64,000 bases of DNA from Kappaphycus alvarezii. Taxonomy: Eukaryota > Rhodophyta > Florideophyceae > Gigartinales > Solieriaceae. The notes below the pieces were generated by a model. That model saw only the letters and a list, made by a program, of their open reading frames with translations. It ran no database searches and was not told where the DNA came from. Each line of letters begins with the position of its first letter. Position 1 is the first letter of the stretch. Made by a program: the position numbers and the translations under genes. The stretch lies in assembly GCA_002205965.3 (NCBI GenBank), contig NADL03000625.1, positions 248,001 through 312,000 on the forward strand, given 5' to 3'. Positions 1 to 8,984 of this stretch are shown here, piece by piece.

Positions 1-535
1 GAAAATCAACCAGCGCTTGGTTTTTAATGGGCACAAGCGCAAACATGCGAACAATTTCCATGCCATTACATCTCTGTGCGGTATGACGATTCATCTAGTA
101 GGCCCAATCAAAGGAAAGCGTCATGACTGGACTTTATACATTCAGAACGCATTGGAAGCGACATTGCCTGGAGTTCTGGGTGTTGGAGATATTCAGTATA
201 GTATCTACGGGGACTCTGGGTGCAGTCGCAGGGTTCATCTTGAGATACCGTAATCAGGCTCGAATACAAGCGAGGGAAAGAAGCTATTTAATTGGGCAAT
301 GTCGAAGGGGCGAATGACAGTCGAGTGGTTCTTTAAAGAGACGAAGATGTACTGGACGTTCGTTGATTTCAAAAGGAAACTTCGCTTAGGGGAATTTGCT
401 GTTGGAATGTTGTACATAGCAGCAGTTTTGCTAGCCAAGCTACGTAATTGTGTCTATCCGAACAAAATAGCTCAGTACTTTGGAACTGATCCTCCTCAGG
501 TTGCAGACTATATAAGTAGTGGTAGTATCAACTGA
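1..535 (+). pseudogene. PIF/Harbinger-type (HARBI1-like, DDE) transposase, C-terminal part
   Basis: One reading frame runs in from the left edge to a TGA at 533-535 and is broken only by an in-frame TAA at 251-253. Recognisable family blocks, in order, are GHKRKHANNFHAI, the second catalytic aspartate in YGDSGC (about 205-222), then RMTVEW with the catalytic glutamate (about 311-328), WTFVDFKRKLRLG and NCVYPNKIAQYF. This is the usual order in the DDE_Tnp_4/HARBI1 family, whose enzymes cut and paste DNA in the nucleus. The first catalytic aspartate would lie left of the window. Apart from the single stop the frame is well preserved, so this is a fairly recent relic. Terminal inverted repeats and the companion MADF/Myb-like gene are not visible. 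Confidence 0.8.
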
Positions 536-672
536 GTAAATGCGCAACCAAAGGGGAGCCGGTAGGTGAGGAACAAATTCTGCCTCCCGTAAGGCCGAAG
601 GAGCGGACTGCCCCACCTCACCAATCGCTCTGTAGACTCAACATAGCTCCTCACCGCACCTCTTCCCGCAAA

Positions 673-1660
673 ATGCTATGGACACGACAGAAGTGTTCCT
701 TCCTCCCCCCGCGCTCCCTGCGCCCAACCGAAATTTGCACACTTGCTGGTCAGTCTCTCCCCGTCTCGCTATCAGCGGTCTACCTTGGTATCACCCTGAC
801 CCTTTGGAATCGAGCCAGGCGAGACCATTCGACGTGCGACAGCAGCCTTCACTGCCTCAAAGTACCCCTGACGCTCTACTGCACTCTTCTCCAATTCCCG
901 CCCTGCCCACGCCAACTACTTCCTACAAACATTCGTTCGAAGTAGTTACTTATATGCTGCGTTCCTATTGCGTGATATCACGGTTCTCTCAATTGCTGAT
1001 GAAAATGCTCAGCAACGGCTGTTTGCCACAATCCCCCGAACAAGAGGCAACATACACCAAACACGTCTTGACCGCTTCCGTTGTTTGTACCAAATTCTAG
1101 ATCTCCCAACAATACTGCTCTACCACGCCCATCGCTTCACCACCAAACTCCGACAGCTGAGCACCTCTCCTCACAGCCCCAGTCGCCACCTATCCGTTTG
1201 CTCCCTTCAGCACCTCTCCACCTTCGGGGCAGGTACCATTGTCCACCGTGCCATGAACATCCAGCTCGACCGGACCACCTAGCCGACATACTTACGTAAA
1301 TCCTGGAGCCCCCCTCATTCCTTCCTCCCACTCCAGCCTACATCCCGCCATCCGCCGCCCGTATCTACAATCGTCGACTTTCCCACCTTCGTAACCTCTC
1401 ATTTGTATGTGGCAACCGTAGAAGACTCCTTCTTCGCTGGTTCCTGCACTGGTTTCCGTTCTACCACCGTCGCTCTAGCACCCCACAAGGCGACCCCCAT
1501 CACGTACACATGGATATACTGTGCGCCATCTCCCGGACTACAAAAGCATATCGAGGCCTGGCAATTTTCCCAGTGGCTCCGATATCACTGTCAAGTCCCG
1601 CTGTTTGCTCCTGGCACAACATGGCCAAGAGCAAATTGCCCTCACACGTTGGACGTCTAT
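673..1660 (+). pseudogene. Probable decayed 5'/N-terminal region of a LINE
   Basis: The + strand is C/T-rich like the sense strands of the LINEs elsewhere in the window. Overlapping frames encode proline- and serine-rich stretches (678-960), then AAFLLRDITVLSIADENAQQ (about 957-1015), then an arginine-rich piece LRNLSFVCGNRRRLLLRWF near 1390-1450. The last weakly resembles LRSLNYLNRRCRRRFL on the minus strand of the long LINE at 38.2-41.6 kb. No single frame stays open. The segment leads directly into a clear LINE-A 3' end at 1661, so it may be the front of the same internally deleted copy. This is inference; it could also be an unrelated C-rich repeat. Confidence 0.35.
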
Positions 1661-1875
1661 GGTGATCACCCCCGCCGCCTTGCTTCCCTCGCTGCTTCCC
1701 GTCCCGGTTCCTCCCCTCAACAGGAGCTCCGCGACTTCGTTACCCGTTTTGCGTTTAGTCTCCAAATAATGCAGGCGCGACAGGTTTCTACCCGCTGCCC
1801 GCATCCGTAGTTGATTTATGAATACCCTCCGCACGCTTCTGTGCAACATAGTACAACCCATAAAGATTTACTACC
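1661..1875 (+). mobile_element. LINE-A 3' end (C-terminus plus 3' tail), truncated copy
   Basis: The frame RRLASLAASRPGSSPQQELR through VSTRCPHP, ending at the TAG near 1808, matches the C-terminus of the longer LINE-A copy at 2404-3558 almost residue for residue. The following 60 bases also match, ending ACCCATAAAGATTTACTACCA. The same tail closes the copies at 3558 and 53213. LINE-A copies end in this fixed sequence rather than in poly(A). Upstream of 1661 the similarity stops abruptly within the DVYGD block (DIYGALGDD in the other copy), so this copy is rearranged or truncated. Confidence 0.8.
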
Positions 1876-1924
1876 ACTGCCTCTACGGCCCCACAGGAGC
1901 ATCCGTCACGACCGGCAGGTGAAT

Positions 1925-2385
1925 CTTTTGGCTAGGGACCTGGCCAAAGCCGCCCGTCATCCCTCGTAGAGCCGCGCCTCCACCTCACTAGACCGGATAT
2001 TCGGGCAATGGGAAGCCGCGGGGGGACTGAATTCTTCGACATCACCTTTGTCAATCCTCTCGCACCATCGAACAGGAGAGTCAACACATTCAACCCCTTG
2101 ACCTCCCTTAACGCAACCCGAGCTGCGAAGCACAGAAAGTACCAATCTTTCATCGCTGCTTCCTCTCGACGCGTCCCCGTGCCCATATCCACCCTCGGGG
2201 GTTGGCATTCAGACGCTTACGCCGTCATAACCGAGGTGGCAAGAAGCGTTGCAGTCAGGGCCATGGAATCGGGAAGGTTCGCGGGATATTCATGCAAAGG
2301 CACGCTGCGGCCGTTGCCACGTCCAACGCGGCCTGCCTGCTGGCTGGTCTCGCGGCGGCCTTCTAGCGACTTTGACCCGGATTAA
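1925..2385 (+). pseudogene. LINE-C C-terminal nuclease-like domain fragment
   Basis: From about 1994 the frame reads RPDIRAMGSRGGTEFFDITF, then VNPLAPSNRR, NATRAAKHRKYQSF and PISTLGGWHSDAYAVITEVA. An R-P-D motif, then D-I-T with a nearby proline, then a K...Y block and a late glycine pair is the layout of the restriction-like endonuclease region at the C-terminus of several non-LTR retrotransposon clades. This domain nicks the target to prime reverse transcription. The zinc knuckle and reverse transcriptase that should precede it are absent. A second, more decayed copy lies on the minus strand at about 9690-10130. It abuts the LINE-A insertion at 2390. Confidence 0.7.
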
Positions 2386-2389
2386 CTCC

Positions 2390-2403
2390 GTTTCTTGGTC
2401 CCC
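2390..2403 (+). repeat. Left target-site duplication of LINE-A copy
   Basis: GTTTCTTGGTCCCC here recurs as GTTTCTTGGTTCCCC directly after the LINE-A tail, with one base of length difference. Such a pair is the hallmark of target-primed reverse transcription. Confidence 0.75.
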
Positions 2404-3489
2404 TTCTCTATGGGCGGTCTAGGTCTCCTGCAAACTTCAGACATTACCGAGGCTGCTTACGCAGCATCTGTAATTGATTCTTTTGCACTTATCTCCGATC
2501 TGCTCACTCTTTCCCAGGACCGCCACTTGGAAGAGATCCCTCGGTCCGCCATCTCGCTCTCATCCTCCCGCCACCCGCAGCTGTCTTCGTCGCTTACAGC
2601 TACGGCTCCCTTCGAGCGTTGTTCATCGCCGGTCCCCAGCGAAAGGCTCCAGTCTGCGATCACAACTGAACTCATGCTATCGAAGTCGGATAGGTTGTCC
2701 ACGTCCGCGGCAGCCCACGACCGAGCACGGCTCCTCTCCGTGCGCACGTCCTCTGCCTCGTCTGTTTTCTCTTCGCTTCCTCACCCCCACCGCGGTACTT
2801 ACATGTCCTTTTCTACGTGGAAAGTCGCTCTGGCTCTACGTCTCGGCATCGCGCTATTCCCTGGATCTACTCGCTGTCCGGTCTGCTCCCGCCGCTCGGC
2901 CGACATCGCACCCGTCTTAGATCCAAGTGGTCAACACGCGTTGACCTGCAAATACGAAGACGGAATGACTCGTCGTCATCACATCCTCCGCAACGTTCTT
3001 GCCCGCTACTGCAAGGAAGTTGGGATCGTCGCCCTCGTCGAACATCCGCTCCTCTACCAGGTTCCCAACCCATCTGGGCATTCGGAGTCCCCCGCGCTAC
3101 GAATGGACATTTACATACCCGCTGCATACGGGCTTCACAGTACCGATATCGATGTCGACGTTACTGTTGCCCACCCCTCTGCACGCCGCCACATATCGCC
3201 AAGTACGGTTACCGCAGGCGCTGCCGCAACACTCGCAGAGCGCGAGAAACATCGTCATTACGGCACTTACTGCAACCAAAACGATATCCTCCTCACCCCC
3301 GTCGGGATTGACATCTATGGCGCCTTGGGCGACGACGGCAAGGGTTTTTTCCGCCGCCTTGCTTCCTTCGCTGCTTCCCGTCGCGGTTCCTCCCCTCAAC
3401 AGGAGCTCCGCGACTTCGTTACCCGTTTTGCATTTAGTCTCCAAATAATGCAGGCGCGACAGGTTTCTACCCGCCGCCCGCATCCGTAG
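2395..3489 (+). CDS. LINE-A polyprotein C-terminus: RT end, zinc knuckle, nuclease-like domain
   Basis: Open frame of 364 codons; only the C-terminal third of a LINE polyprotein. In order it shows the MGGLGLLQTSDITEAAYAAS block that closes LINE reverse transcriptases (residues 7-26), a serine-rich linker, a zinc knuckle CPVCSRR...H..TC (about 162-184), then RMDIYIPAA, DVDVTVAHPS, a conserved E..KHRHYG and GIDIYGALG (about 237-305). That arrangement matches a restriction-like endonuclease tail with D...D and K positions. The first ATG is fortuitous: the element is truncated at 2404, so translation of this fragment is not expected. The extreme C-terminus SSPQQELRDFVTRFAFSLQI is nearly invariant in all copies. 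Confidence 0.8.
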   Translation: MVPFSMGGLGLLQTSDITEAAYAASVIDSFALISDLLTLSQDRHLEEIPRSAISLSSSRHPQLSSSLTATAPFERCSSPVPSERLQSAITTELMLSKSDRLSTSAAAHDRARLLSVRTSSASSVFSSLPHPHRGTYMSFSTWKVALALRLGIALFPGSTRCPVCSRRSADIAPVLDPSGQHALTCKYEDGMTRRHHILRNVLARYCKEVGIVALVEHPLLYQVPNPSGHSESPALRMDIYIPAAYGLHSTDIDVDVTVAHPSARRHISPSTVTAGAAATLAEREKHRHYGTYCNQNDILLTPVGIDIYGALGDDGKGFFRRLASFAASRRGSSPQQELRDFVTRFAFSLQIMQARQVSTRRPHP

Positions 3490-3558
3490 TTAATTTATGA
3501 ATACCCTCCGCACGCTTCTGTGCGACATTGTACAACCAATAAAGATTTACCACCACCA
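2404..3558 (+). mobile_element. LINE-A, 5'-truncated copy
   Basis: The copy runs from inside the reverse-transcriptase C-terminal region (MGGLGL block) to the tail ATAAAGATTTACCACCAC and is flanked by near-identical 14-15-base duplications. Its reading frame (ending 3489) is fully open, unlike most elements here, so it is among the younger insertions. The 3' UTR is about 70 bases. It is the reference copy for the truncated copies at 1661-1875, 51645-53213 and the tails at 4905-5068. Confidence 0.85.
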
Positions 3559-3573
3559 GTTTCTTGGTTCCCC
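3559..3573 (+). repeat. Right target-site duplication of LINE-A copy
   Basis: GTTTCTTGGTTCCCC; partner of 2390-2403. Confidence 0.75.
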
Positions 3574-3605
3574 ATAGCGACCACTTGTACCAATTATTTG
3601 ATGCG

Positions 3606-3664
3606 TTTTGGAACATAGGCTAACCTATTTTTCAATCATTAAAACACCCAAATTTTTTCCCCTA
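3606..3664 (+). repeat. Family D-type retroposon 3' tail
   Basis: CTAACCTATTTTTCAATC is followed by ATTAAAACACCC and a T/C-rich end. It matches the 3' terminal sequence of the family D insertion at 52739-52791, whose end is fixed by target duplications. Only the tail is recognisable here, just downstream of the LINE-A duplication. Confidence 0.6.
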
Positions 3665-3984
3665 CAAAACGCTCTCAAACTGCTTTGCCCGTCGAGGCAC
3701 CACTCCCCAATGGGAGCTGCACCTCCTAATCACGCGCTTTTTCTGCTTGCATGGGTTGCAAGCGCGTCAGGTTCTTACCAGACGCATTTCCGATTAGTTT
3801 CTCTCTCATCCCCCTTCGCATGTTAGTTTCCCTGTCATCCCCCTCAGCATGTTCTCCCACATTGTTTTTTCCACACCCCGTAAAGATTCCACGCATCGCC
3901 ATTCAAAGCTCACCTGTCGACAACTCCAAACGCTTTACACCGTCTTCACTCCCTTCGTTATACATCAGCAACTTAGTCGCTTAG

Positions 3985-4170
3985 CCCTTAGGGGCACCCC
4001 CAATGCTATGGCCTACGTCGGCCCCTTGTTGGGGGCCACTTCGTCAATAATCGTTCAACCAGCGTCACCGATACCCTGCCGAACTTTAACTTTTCGAACT
4101 TGGACGTGAGATTACTCACCTTTCTTTAACTGGAAACCCATCCTTATCCACAACAACTTCCCCAAGACGC
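3985..4170 (-). repeat. Dispersed repeat F, minus-strand copy
   Basis: Read on the minus strand, the segment containing CCCCCAACAAGGGGCCGACG followed by GGCCATAGCAT matches 50130-50250 on the plus strand. The match extends upstream through a GTTGAAC...TTATTGA block. No coding potential is evident. It may be part of a non-autonomous retroposon because the plus copy runs straight into a family D-type tail. Confidence 0.5.
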
Positions 4171-4270
4171 AATTGATGAAAAACACACTATAACGGGAAT
4201 CCCTGCATACTCTGACAAACTCCGTGCCCCATCAAGTGGCTGTTCTCAAGTTGAAAATATAATATACGCA

Positions 4271-4325
4271 TGTACCGGAGCGTAGATACCGTATACCCAA
4301 TATACGGTATCTGCGCTCCGGTACA
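4271..4325. repeat. Long hairpin: 25-bp inverted repeat, 5-base loop
   Basis: Arms 4271-4295 and 4301-4325 are complementary at 24 of 25 positions around the loop CCCAA. An RNA from either strand would fold into one stable stem. It sits immediately upstream of a family D-type tail (4332-4380). It could be a tiny inverted-repeat element or part of that retroposon's 3' UTR. Confidence 0.85.
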
Positions 4326-4331
4326 AATTTA

Positions 4332-4380
4332 CTGGGTACCAACCCACATATCTACCACAGTAAATTAACCCCCCATTTTC
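4332..4380 (+). repeat. Family D-type retroposon 3' tail
   Basis: CTGGGTACCAACCCACATATC then AAATTAACCCCCCATTTTC; matches the GGGTCCCAACCGACCACAT...ATTAAAGCACCC tail at 52739-52791 with gaps. Confidence 0.55.
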
Positions 4381-4820
4381 AAAAGTTGAAAAGAGAAAAA
4401 GGTGGTGCTCTACTTTTGAAATTGAAGCGTCCTCCCTCCCCCCCTCCCTTCCGTCCCCCGTCGTTGCGCGGGCCGCCACGAGGCGGGCGGTGCCATTCAG
4501 CAAGCCTACCTCGCACGCGTGACTCGTCCGATCCCCTTCGTTTTCTTACTGACATTCTCTTTCCGGCACGTTCTCTTGCGTAAGCATCACGCTACTCCCA
4601 CTTTCGTTTCACTTCTTTTCGTACCATCCACAGTCACGTGGACATCGGTGCTCGGCGCCCCTCTGGTTCTCTTTGCCAAGGCGATCGCTTAGAACATCGA
4701 CACCCCGACCGCGCTTTCTTCATCGCATCGCCCATCGGCTATCCCGCAGGCTCCCGTGTCCTTCGCTGACGAGGACAAAATTTCAAAATTCCAAACGGTC
4801 AATTTCCGCAGCACCGTATT

Positions 4821-4856
4821 GATTGCATTGCTGATTGCATTGCTGATTGCATTGCT
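4821..4856. repeat. 12-bp tandem repeat, 3 perfect copies
   Basis: GATTGCATTGCT repeated three times without change; no gene is associated. Confidence 0.95.
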
Positions 4857-4904
4857 GTATCAACAGTGGACAGTGAAGCACTGGTGACAATTACAGTTTT
4901 GAAC

Positions 4905-5068
4905 GAGGTCTGAAGTGCATAAAGATTTGCCACTACGAAGTGGACACCGACCGTACAGGACAGGAAGTCCCGAGGATTGGCACTGTACAGTATTGTACTG
5001 TACTGAACAGTATAAAGTCCAATCGCTTAGTAGGGTGCACTGTGTACAACCAATAAAAAATTACCACC
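4905..5068 (+). repeat. LINE-A-type 3' tail fragments
   Basis: Two short matches to the LINE-A terminus lie here: GTGCATAAAGATTTGCCACTA near 4917 and TGTACAACCAATAAAAAATT followed by ACCACCAC at 5042-5068. Each would be an extremely 5'-truncated copy. A GTACTGTAC-rich stretch lies between them. Confidence 0.5.
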
Positions 5069-5146
5069 ACGTTCCAGGACCTCACGGGATGGAAAATTGT
5101 GACTACGCTTACTGTAAAGTTCGCGCTTACAGCCCTATGGCACAGG

Positions 5147-6435
5147 CCGTAGACAAGAAGAAGAAGAAGACTTTACCAAGGAGGAAAGGGGGGCTAGCGG
5201 CCCTCAAAAGGGGAAGAATCTATCCGAGCCAGGAGCGGTTGAGCTATCGTCGGTTGATCGCGACAGAAGTTCGTTGTTGTATGAGCGAGCTTATAATCGT
5301 GAAAATGCGATAGCGCTCGAAGGCAGGGCTACTGCCTTTCCGTAGAGCGATGTACTCAGCAATTCTGAACAGACCTCGTTCGGCACCGGGACCGGCAACC
5401 CGTATATATCGAAAGCCATCGGGTGGAAGTCGATACGTAGTTCGGCGCAGAGGTGGCCATAGCGGAGAGATTTCGCGAGCTCCGATGCAGTAAGGGCAGC
5501 GAGGGGCGTGTGGATCCGCTGTTGGGCGTATGGAGCGGAGTGGGGGCTGATGACAGTGATGTCGTAGCCCTGCGGGACGGGGGAGAACTGGTCATCCTGG
5601 ATGTAGATGTCGAGGCGCCGGCGAGAGTTGGAGGGTCGGGGCAAGTCTTGCGGGAAGGTCCATTCCCGAACAGGGCGAATCCCAATTGATAAGCGTGATA
5701 CCTCGGAAATGAGGCGGTCGCGAACACAGTTGTGGCGCCGAATGGAGCCGTCGGCGCAGGGACAGACAGAGGCGTGGTGTCCGTAGGAATCCAGAGTGGG
5801 GACAGTGCGGAAGTGGGCGGCGGCGCAATAGGTGCAGGGTTGTGTGCCAGAGAAGATGTCGACACCTGGACGGAGGCAAACCATGGTTCGCCAGACTTTA
5901 GGAGCGGCCCGCGTACCGAGATGGCTCTGCGGGAGGTTGTGAAAGTAACGGGAGACGTGGGAAGAAGCGGCGGAAGCTAGGCGGCGGAGTAGCCTGGAGC
6001 CTTCGGGGGAGCAGAGGTCGACGGAAAAGAGAAGTTTGGCGCGAAGCGCCTTTGAGATCTCAGCAGTAGCGGCCGTCTGGAAGTCAGACAGGCCGGGGGA
6101 AGAAGAGGCTCGGAGGCCAGCAAGGACGGCGAGGGGGAGAAAATCTCGGGGAGGCTGTATTTGGCTCGGATAGAGGCGAGAGACGTTGAGATCAAGGCCG
6201 AGATGTCGAAGCAATCACCGAGGAGGAGGCGAAGAAGTGGGTAGGAGGAGAGAACAGAGCCAGCGTAGCATGCCTCTGCAATGGTTTCGGTAGGGGGCAG
6301 TCCGAGCCCTCGCATACGGAGTGGAAGCTGGGCGGTGAGCCAGACACTGTCTGGTAGACGACGGTGCATGTCTTCGAACACCCTGCAGGAAGACTCTTTT
6401 ACTCTTGAAATGTGGGTAGAATTTACGTCTGACAC
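5147..6435 (-). mobile_element. LINE-B, 5'-truncated and frameshifted copy
   Basis: On the minus strand the copy begins with the end of a LINE reverse transcriptase (WLTAQLPLRMRGLGLPPTET, about 6340) and continues through a serine/alanine-rich linker. It then has a zinc knuckle (CTYCAAAHF...HASVC), RRLDIYIQDD, YDITVISPHS, E.AKSLRYGHL and MAFDIYG. Two frameshifts are visible: one near 6200, and a one-base loss just after FDIYG (about 5403) relative to the plus copy at 50390. The 3' UTR ends in a (GAA)n tract at 5155-5170, the complement of the (TTC)n that ends the plus copy. RT fingers and palm are missing. Confidence 0.8.
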
Positions 6436-6437
6436 TT

Positions 6438-6487
6438 GTTGATTTGTTGATTAGTTGAGGTTTGGTTGATGAGTTGATTGGTTGTTT
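6438..6487. repeat. GTTGATT-rich simple repeat
   Basis: Irregular repeats of GTTGATT/GTTGAG next to the 5' end of the LINE-B copy; probably simple-sequence expansion. Confidence 0.6.
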
Positions 6488-6628
6488 TTTTATTGAGAGA
6501 GGATGGCTAGTCTAGCAGAGATAGCTATCTTAAATACTAATTTGTAAACAACCCTTCCATAAAAGCTTAGTCAAGCTATGACTACCGAATATGCAATCGG
6601 GTATTGCAGAAAAATATTTGTAACCAGA

Positions 6629-7030
6629 GTTGGCCCAGTGTGCGGTAGTGTGGATAGGTCCGAGTCATGGATTTGCCCTTCGGCGCAACAGTCGGGGCCG
6701 GTAGGATGGACAACGACTGTTGGTTATCAGCAGTCGTGCATCTATGTTAGAAAGAGCTGGTCCAGTGTAGTATACACTAAATAGGTCCGAGCTATGATTC
6801 GCCTTCGGAGAAACAGTCAGGGCCGGTAGGATAGGCAACGACTGTTGCCTATCGAGTGTCTTGTGTCTACGATAGGTAGAGCCGGCCCAGTGGTGCATGA
6901 ATTGGATAGGTCCGACTTTTTACTGCTTCAAAACAACAGTTGCGAGCCAGTGAATAGGTACCGACGGTTTCGTGCGCCTTCTAAATGTAATAGAGCAGGC
7001 CTAGTATAGGATAACATAGAAAGGAAAGGT
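6629..7030. repeat. Tandem repeat, about 3.3 copies of a ~126-bp unit
   Basis: Units start at 6629 (GTTGGCCCAGTG), 6755 (GCTGGTCCAGTG), 6881 (GCCGGCCCAGTG) and a partial at about 6995. Shared internal blocks are GGATAGGTCCGA, CGCCTTCGG, ACAGTCRGGGCCGGTAGGAT and a small dyad CAACGACTGTTG. The first two units are closest and the third is shorter (~114 bp) and diverged. Reading frames crossing it are incidental. Confidence 0.75.
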
Positions 7031-7493
7031 ATGGTATCCGACTTCGAAGAAAAGGCTGGAAGACGGTAAGAAATATAATGACTACTGGTTGGCATGAGTC
7101 GATTCTCCACAAGCACATCGGCCTTCGAGTGATAACGGCATTTAATGGCTCTCAACACGCAACATGAAAAGGCCCCAAACTACCCGGGGACTACCTACTC
7201 CCGGTCATTGTGTCCTCTGCAGCAGGCCACAGCCACAATGCCAGACTGTCGCAAACTTGTTGGCCCATCTGCGCACAACGCACACGCCACAGTCCTGACA
7301 CGGTCCACGCCGCCGCCATGAGCCCAACAAAAAGCAAAAAAGTCTAGCTCAAATCGCATACTGGTACTGTGCCTGTCATCACAAATATCTCGGCTCCAAA
7401 GTACACTTTCCGGACCGGCAAGGACTTTACTCGTTCTCGTACATCCGCTGCCCTCAGTGTACCGCAGATAAAAGGCCAAGAAAGTACGCCCAG

Positions 7494-8960
7494 TTGCACA
7501 AATCGCAGTTGCAGGCGGATGAACCCCGCCAGTCTTCGGTCCCGGTCCCACGCCCGATCGCCGACGATCAAACTCCGCGACCAGCAAACACGCCTGGAAG
7601 CGCGTCAGATCAGCAACCCTCATCAGGACACGCTCCGCTCCATGCACAACCCCTGCCCTGCCATGAGGACATCTTTACGACCCGCATTCCTGTGTTGTCT
7701 CATATCCCTACACGATACTGGTCAGCACTGAGTGACTCCCTGTCGGTCGCCATGTATGACGCAGCGTGGACTTGTGCACACGGACATAATGATGCGGAAG
7801 AGAAGCTCTCTAAAGTTTTTCTTTCCCTTCAGTGATGCTTTCGAATACGTCATCCTCCTGAGGTGCTATCGGTTCGAGCCTTGAAACGCAAGTCCAATTG
7901 ACCAGCGACATAGTCAGAGAACGGCTCGAATTGTGGAATACAGGACAGTTCCAAACCTTATGGAAGAACGCACTTCACCAAGCGATCTCCTGAACAAAGC
8001 GAACTTTAACGCCCCGGGAGCAGAAAAAGGCTAATATCCGTCGTGCTATGAGACTCGCCCGCGAAGGAGCATATGGGAAAGCTACACAGGCTTTAGATTC
8101 TCTAGGAGTGTTACCGGCACCTAAATCTGTGTCCGACGCTCTCCGAGCTAAACATCCTTAATCTTCACAGGAGACTGAGGAATACTTTAAACCGCCTTCC
8201 ACACTCCCCGACATCTCAGCGATCACAAAGGATGAGGTTTTGAGGGCAGTTCGCTCTTTCAAACCCGGTTCAGCCCCGGGGGATCCGAACTTTGCCCCTC
8301 TCACGTCGAAGAGCTTCTACGGACACCTACATCTTCCTCGCAGGGGTATTCTTAGATTCATTAACAGAACAGGTGAACGTCCTGGCTTCCGGGAAAGCTC
8401 CTAGTGCCCTCGCCCCGTGGACTGCTGGAGCCCCACTCACACTACTTGCAAAGAAGGACAAGACCCGCGCCTTATTGTAGTGGGAGAGACTTTGCGACGG
8501 TAAGTTAATAGCTACCTTGCTACTCGGGTCAATGAGAAGGCCGCTACCTACTTCCAGCCTCTTCAGGTTGGTATCAGTACAAAGTTAGGAACTGATGCAT
8601 TAGTTCACGGTGTTCGACGCATCGTGAACAAGTTTGGTACGAACTCTGAATATGCGTTCTTTTCGGTCGACGTGAAGAATGCGTTCAACCCGTGCAGCTG
8701 TGATTCCTTTCTTAGTGCGGTCTAGAACCTCTTTAACCAGTTGCTCCCTTGGGTACTGCGATAGAGGTAAATCGTCGGAGAAGAGATACTCAGAACCAAT
8801 TGCCCCAAGGAGGATGTGTTGCAAGCGACAAAAGTGCTACCGTGGTACAGTTGGACGAACAAAAAGGAGTGGATAAGGAATACAGTTGAGAGGGCTACAA
8901 GCAAGTATGGAAGGGGCAAGGTCTACCACTGATGCTCTGCGACCAGCGTAGGCAAAAATG
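7494..8960 (+). pseudogene. LINE N-terminal region and reverse transcriptase, decayed
   Basis: A proline-rich leader (7494-7650) is followed by WSALSDSLSVAMYDAAW, RERLELWNTGQFQTLWKNAL (about 7918-7975), RRAMRLAREGAYGKATQALD (8039-8100) and KPGSAPGGSELCPSHVEELL (about 8262-8320). Next come LTLLAKKDKTR, VVGETLRR, FQPLQVG...LGTDALVHGVRR and finally the RT motif SVDVKNAFN with its first catalytic aspartate (about 8660-8690). These are the standard ordered blocks of a LINE polyprotein up to RT motif A. Stops and frame changes occur at roughly 7835, 7995, 8160 and 8480. The FADD/YADD-bearing half is unrecognisable past about 8880. It may be the front part of LINE-C, whose C-terminus lies nearby on the other strand. 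Confidence 0.8.
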
Positions 8961-8984
8961 TTTCTTGGGTCTAAAGTTGACTCT

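Noticed and set aside
5356-5865. Alternative long frames inside LINE-B (and 50649-51314 on plus)
   Set aside because: Serine/proline/threonine-rich shadows of the real zinc-knuckle/nuclease frame, caused by the C-rich sense strand.
6629-7030. CRISPR-like array
   Set aside because: The units are contiguous ~126-bp tandem copies with no unique spacers, in a eukaryotic context.
7195-7647. 150-codon minus-strand frame
   Set aside because: Shadow of the proline-rich LINE leader on the plus strand.
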